Shown here one piece after another: positions 61,358-64,000 of a stretch of 64,000 nt of DNA (position 1 is its first letter; the number at the start of each line of letters is the position of its first letter). Made by a program: the position numbers and the translations under genes. The stretch is from Rothia aerolata (GTDB taxonomy: Bacteria > Actinomycetota > Actinomycetes > Actinomycetales > Micrococcaceae). The notes under the pieces are model-generated. The model saw only the letters and a list, made by a program, of their open reading frames with translations. It searched no databases and had not been told where the DNA came from. The stretch covers positions 124,001-188,000 of the forward strand of contig NZ_BMDC01000002.1 in the NCBI RefSeq assembly GCF_014635585.1. Direction: 5' to 3'.

Positions 61358-62836
61358 TTAGGAGGTCTTCTTGCGACCTTTAAAGAGGGTTTCGATTCCG
61401 ATAGCGGTGCGGAACCTGTACATGAGAAAGCCGTAGATGGGCAGGACGATCGCCGCGTAGGTAAAGAGCGCGCCCCAAGTCAGGCCCACCAGGGTGGTGA
61501 TACCCAGCGCCCCGCCGAGGGGCACCAGGGCTGAGATGGCCATGACCGGCAACATCTCTGCCGGGCGGGCGCTGATACCCACCAGCTTCATCACCTGGAA
61601 GGCCGCCAGGAAGGTGTCTACCAGAACTGAAGCTGCCCAGGCGGTGACAGCACCGTAGAGGCCCCAGAGAGGCACCAGCCACAGGTTCAGCACCACCGCC
61701 ACAATCAGAGCCGAGAGCTTGTTGTAGAGCTGCCAGCGAGACTTGCCGCTCATGAGTAGCACTGACTGCACGCCACCGGCTGACATAGCAATCATCATGG
61801 CCGGGCAAATGACCCAGAGCACACCGGCTGCCTGGGAGAAACCGCGGCCGAAGACCTCCATGAGGGTGGGGCCGAAGAAAGCCAGCGTGATATAGAAGGG
61901 CCAGCCCACGGCGATCAGCGCGCGGGTATTGCCCAGGAAGATGCGGCGGGCATCGTGGAGTTTTCCGGTGGCGATGGCGGCAGAAATCGATGGGCCTGTC
62001 ACAACCCGGCCAATGTGATCTACCATCACGCCCATGCGCACCATGCGGTTAACCGCGCCGTACATACCCGAGGCTGCGGTACCCACAAAAAACGCCACGC
62101 AGATCACGTCTACCCATTCGAGAATTGCCTCGATCACGGCAGAGAAACCGCGGGCGGAACTGAAGCCCCAGAAGGTACGGGCGGTCTCGGCCGGGGCGGC
62201 ATTCTCTGCCACGGTATCAGGGCCGGAAGGCATGTGCTTTTTGACCATCAGCACCGTGACCACGGTGACGACGATTACCGGAACCGACCAGGCCATAGCC
62301 AGCGAAACAATATCCCCGGCAAAGGCGATGACCAGCAGGATAGCCAGAATCCGCAGGGTAGGTAGAAGCACGTTCTGCATGGCGGTAAAGGTGACCACGC
62401 GGTTGAGACCGCGGAGCACACCGAAGCTGACAGTCATCACCGCCGCAGCAATCAGAAAGGGCGCTGCGGCCTTGACGGCGGTGCGGTACTGGTCGGAGAG
62501 GTCCGGCGATAGTGCGGGCAGGGCATAGATCAGGGCCACCAAGGTGAGAGCTACTGAAAAACACAGCGCCGGAATCAGCGCAAATCGAATCAGCTGCTTG
62601 ATGGCAGAGTAGCGACCGAGAGCGCGCTGGGCCGAGATGGTGCGCACTAGGCCGGTGTCTGCTCCAAAGACCGAGAGCGAGGTGCCGATGGCAAAAAGAG
62701 CCATCACTTGAAAGAACTCACCGGAAGTCTCTTTGCCCATCGCGTTGGTGACCAGCAGGGTTGCCAAAAAAGCAGCGGCTGCGCCGTAGATGACAAAGAC
62801 CGATGAAATGGCTCCGCTTTTAGCCAGAGATGGCAT
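61358..62836 (-). CDS. Wzx-type oligosaccharide flippase
   Basis: The 492-aa protein has about 12-14 hydrophobic segments (for example FVIYGAAAAFLATLLVTNAM, ICVAFFVGTAASGMYGAVNR and LWLVPLWGLYGAVTAWAASV) and the MOP-superfamily pattern. Wzx moves a lipid-linked repeat unit across the membrane. It is directly after the Wzy gene (stop and start adjoin), 41 bp before the Wzz gene, and thus part of a second Wzx/Wzy locus. Confidence 0.88.
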   Translation of the reverse strand: MPSLAKSGAISSVFVIYGAAAAFLATLLVTNAMGKETSGEFFQVMALFAIGTSLSVFGADTGLVRTISAQRALGRYSAIKQLIRFALIPALCFSVALTLVALIYALPALSPDLSDQYRTAVKAAAPFLIAAAVMTVSFGVLRGLNRVVTFTAMQNVLLPTLRILAILLVIAFAGDIVSLAMAWSVPVIVVTVVTVLMVKKHMPSGPDTVAENAAPAETARTFWGFSSARGFSAVIEAILEWVDVICVAFFVGTAASGMYGAVNRMVRMGVMVDHIGRVVTGPSISAAIATGKLHDARRIFLGNTRALIAVGWPFYITLAFFGPTLMEVFGRGFSQAAGVLWVICPAMMIAMSAGGVQSVLLMSGKSRWQLYNKLSALIVAVVLNLWLVPLWGLYGAVTAWAASVLVDTFLAAFQVMKLVGISARPAEMLPVMAISALVPLGGALGITTLVGLTWGALFTYAAIVLPIYGFLMYRFRTAIGIETLFKGRKKTS

Positions 62837-64000
62837 TTAGAGACCCTCCCTATAGGTTGTTGAGCGCATCAGCAATGCCAAACACAGCATCATTGAAGCC
62901 ATTTGCATGCTGTCAAAACTGTAGATAACGAAGATGCAGGCTGCCGCTACCGGTACAGAGTGAATCCAGTAACCCGCATCTGAGTTCAGCGAGGCGATGG
63001 TGAAAATTGAAGACCACATAAAGGCGATAAACAGGCCCAGCCCCACCAGGCCAAAGCAGAACATCAAAGCCCAGAGGTAGCCCTGGGTACCCATGGAGAT
63101 ACCCGCTTCAGGGTCGGGCCGGGCGGTGCCGTAGCCAACCAGCGGTGACTTGAGCACAGCTTCCCAGGTATGTTCGTAGAGCATAGACCGGGTTCCGGTG
63201 GAATCTGAGTATTCCTGCCGCCCCAGAATCTGGGCCACCGCTCCGGTAGCTACCAGGGTGATTCCCACCAGAAGCATGGAGAGAAGGGCATAGAAAGCCA
63301 ACTTGAGGTTACCGTTGAGCACCTGCCGGAAAATCACGTAGACCACGCTGATAGTGAGGCCAATAAACATACCGCGGTTAGAGGTTGCAATAGCGGGCAC
63401 AGCACCGGCCAGAATGGAAAGCGCCAAAATAACTTTGGTGCGCTTCCGATCTGAGGCAGAAATCATGGCCAGAACAATCGGGGTCAGAAGCGCAAAGGCC
63501 AGACCCCAGGAATTAGCGTAGGGGAAGGGCGCTGCCGGGCGAATGTAGGGCTCGGGTGCTCCCCAGGGCTCCTGTACCTCAGCCAGCGGCGGAAGAACAT
63601 AGTCTTTGACCAGAGGGTTCTGTAGCATACCGCCGGGAATCAGAAAACTCATGGGTGTGGTCACCCTGAAATCCGGGAAGAAAATGGCAAACCAGCCCAA
63701 AATGACCACGGTGTACCAGAGAGCCACTAGTCCACCCAGCAGTGCCTGCGGAGTAATGCGCTCGCGGGCATTGAAGTAGTAAACGCTGTAGACACAGGCG
63801 TTAAAAATAACCAAAAACCTGATACCCCAGGCGAGAATATCGCTGCCGCCGCGCAGAGAAACGGTGCACACCACGCACCAGATGATTAGCGCAATCCAAA
63901 TCCAATGGGTTTTGAATATCAGAATGTTTTTGCGAACACCCATGTAGAAGAGCATGACGATAGACAGCAGCGTGGGCGCAAACTGACCCATCCCCAGCAC
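62837..64000 (-). CDS. O-antigen polymerase/ligase-like protein (Wzy), possibly cut by window edge
   Basis: At least 387 aa are encoded, with about ten hydrophobic segments and a large outer loop in the centre (about residues 120-170 and 260-300), as in Wzy/O-antigen ligase. The loop has ATGAVAQILGRQEYSDSTGT and SPLVGYGTARPDPEAG. The frame reads to base 64000; the GTG there, or an ATG just inside (63989-63991), may or may not be the start, so the N-terminus is uncertain. It adjoins the Wzx gene. Confidence 0.82.
   Translation of the reverse strand: MLGMGQFAPTLLSIVMLFYMGVRKNILIFKTHWIWIALIIWCVVCTVSLRGGSDILAWGIRFLVIFNACVYSVYYFNARERITPQALLGGLVALWYTVVILGWFAIFFPDFRVTTPMSFLIPGGMLQNPLVKDYVLPPLAEVQEPWGAPEPYIRPAAPFPYANSWGLAFALLTPIVLAMISASDRKRTKVILALSILAGAVPAIATSNRGMFIGLTISVVYVIFRQVLNGNLKLAFYALLSMLLVGITLVATGAVAQILGRQEYSDSTGTRSMLYEHTWEAVLKSPLVGYGTARPDPEAGISMGTQGYLWALMFCFGLVGLGLFIAFMWSSIFTIASLNSDAGYWIHSVPVAAACIFVIYSFDSMQMASMMLCLALLMRSTTYREGL

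Overview
The window looks like the chromosome of a Gram-positive, moderately GC-rich actinobacterium of the Micrococcaceae, most likely Rothia or a close relative. The basis is a WhiB-type regulator, DUF3499, DUF4245, DUF2505 and TIGR03089 family proteins, a GlpX-type fructose bisphosphatase, a Pmt-type mannosyltransferase, FemX/LCP cell-wall genes, a SufS-SufU pair and a fused RmlC-RmlD. The species is inferred; no rRNA gene is present.

Layout. 1-5.0 kb: fumC (cut by the left edge), beta-carbonic anhydrase, a DUF4245 protein, divergent glpX, then a secreted LGFP-repeat protein. 5.2-17.3 kb: cell-envelope and housekeeping genes (FemX-like, LytR-CpsA-Psr, purE-purK, GtrA, TIGR03089, whiB, DUF3499, a Tat/lipoprotein L,D-transpeptidase, a TIGR01906 membrane protein, Pmt and a DUF368 polyprenyl-phosphate transporter family protein). 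17.3-21.2 kb: rsmI-tatD-rsmA-ispE. 21.2-28.4 kb: an AT-richer accessory glycan block (GT25 gene split by a 903-bp IS5-like element, acetyltransferase, pyruvyl transferase, two glycosyltransferase-like genes) around an ABC-F gene. 28.7-32.0 kb: low-molecular-weight tyrosine phosphatase, tRNA-Gln, glmU, prs.

32.1-52.5 kb is a large surface-polysaccharide locus: an ABC flippase-like exporter, a second GT25, GT2 and GT4 enzymes, a CMP-nonulosonate synthetase (neuA-like), a four-part CBS-NeuB-SAF-TIM barrel fusion, a GT-B protein with an HP motif, a Wzy-like membrane protein, a PqqD/nucleotidyltransferase pair, a Wzz-tyrosine kinase and the dTDP-rhamnose genes. 52.6-56.6 kb returns to housekeeping (rplY, pth, a cytidylyltransferase, sufU, sufS). 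56.8-58.3 kb holds a lone AbiEi/DUF559-type nuclease gene bracketed by copies of one repeat, beside a perfect 64-bp palindrome inside a mirror-symmetric array and three DnaA-box-like sites. 59.0-64.0 kb is a second Wzx/Wzy-type locus (Alg13/Alg14-like pair, a Wzz with a degenerate kinase-like domain, Wzx, Wzy cut by the right edge).

Working together: UDP-GlcNAc (glmU), dTDP-rhamnose (rml genes) and a CMP-activated nonulosonic acid (neuA/neuB) would feed the many glycosyltransferases. Polymers would be exported by the ABC flippase and the Wzx/Wzy systems, with length set by Wzz/BY-kinase and the phosphatase at 28.7 kb. The most unusual non-coding structure is the palindromic repeat array at 57.9-58.1 kb.
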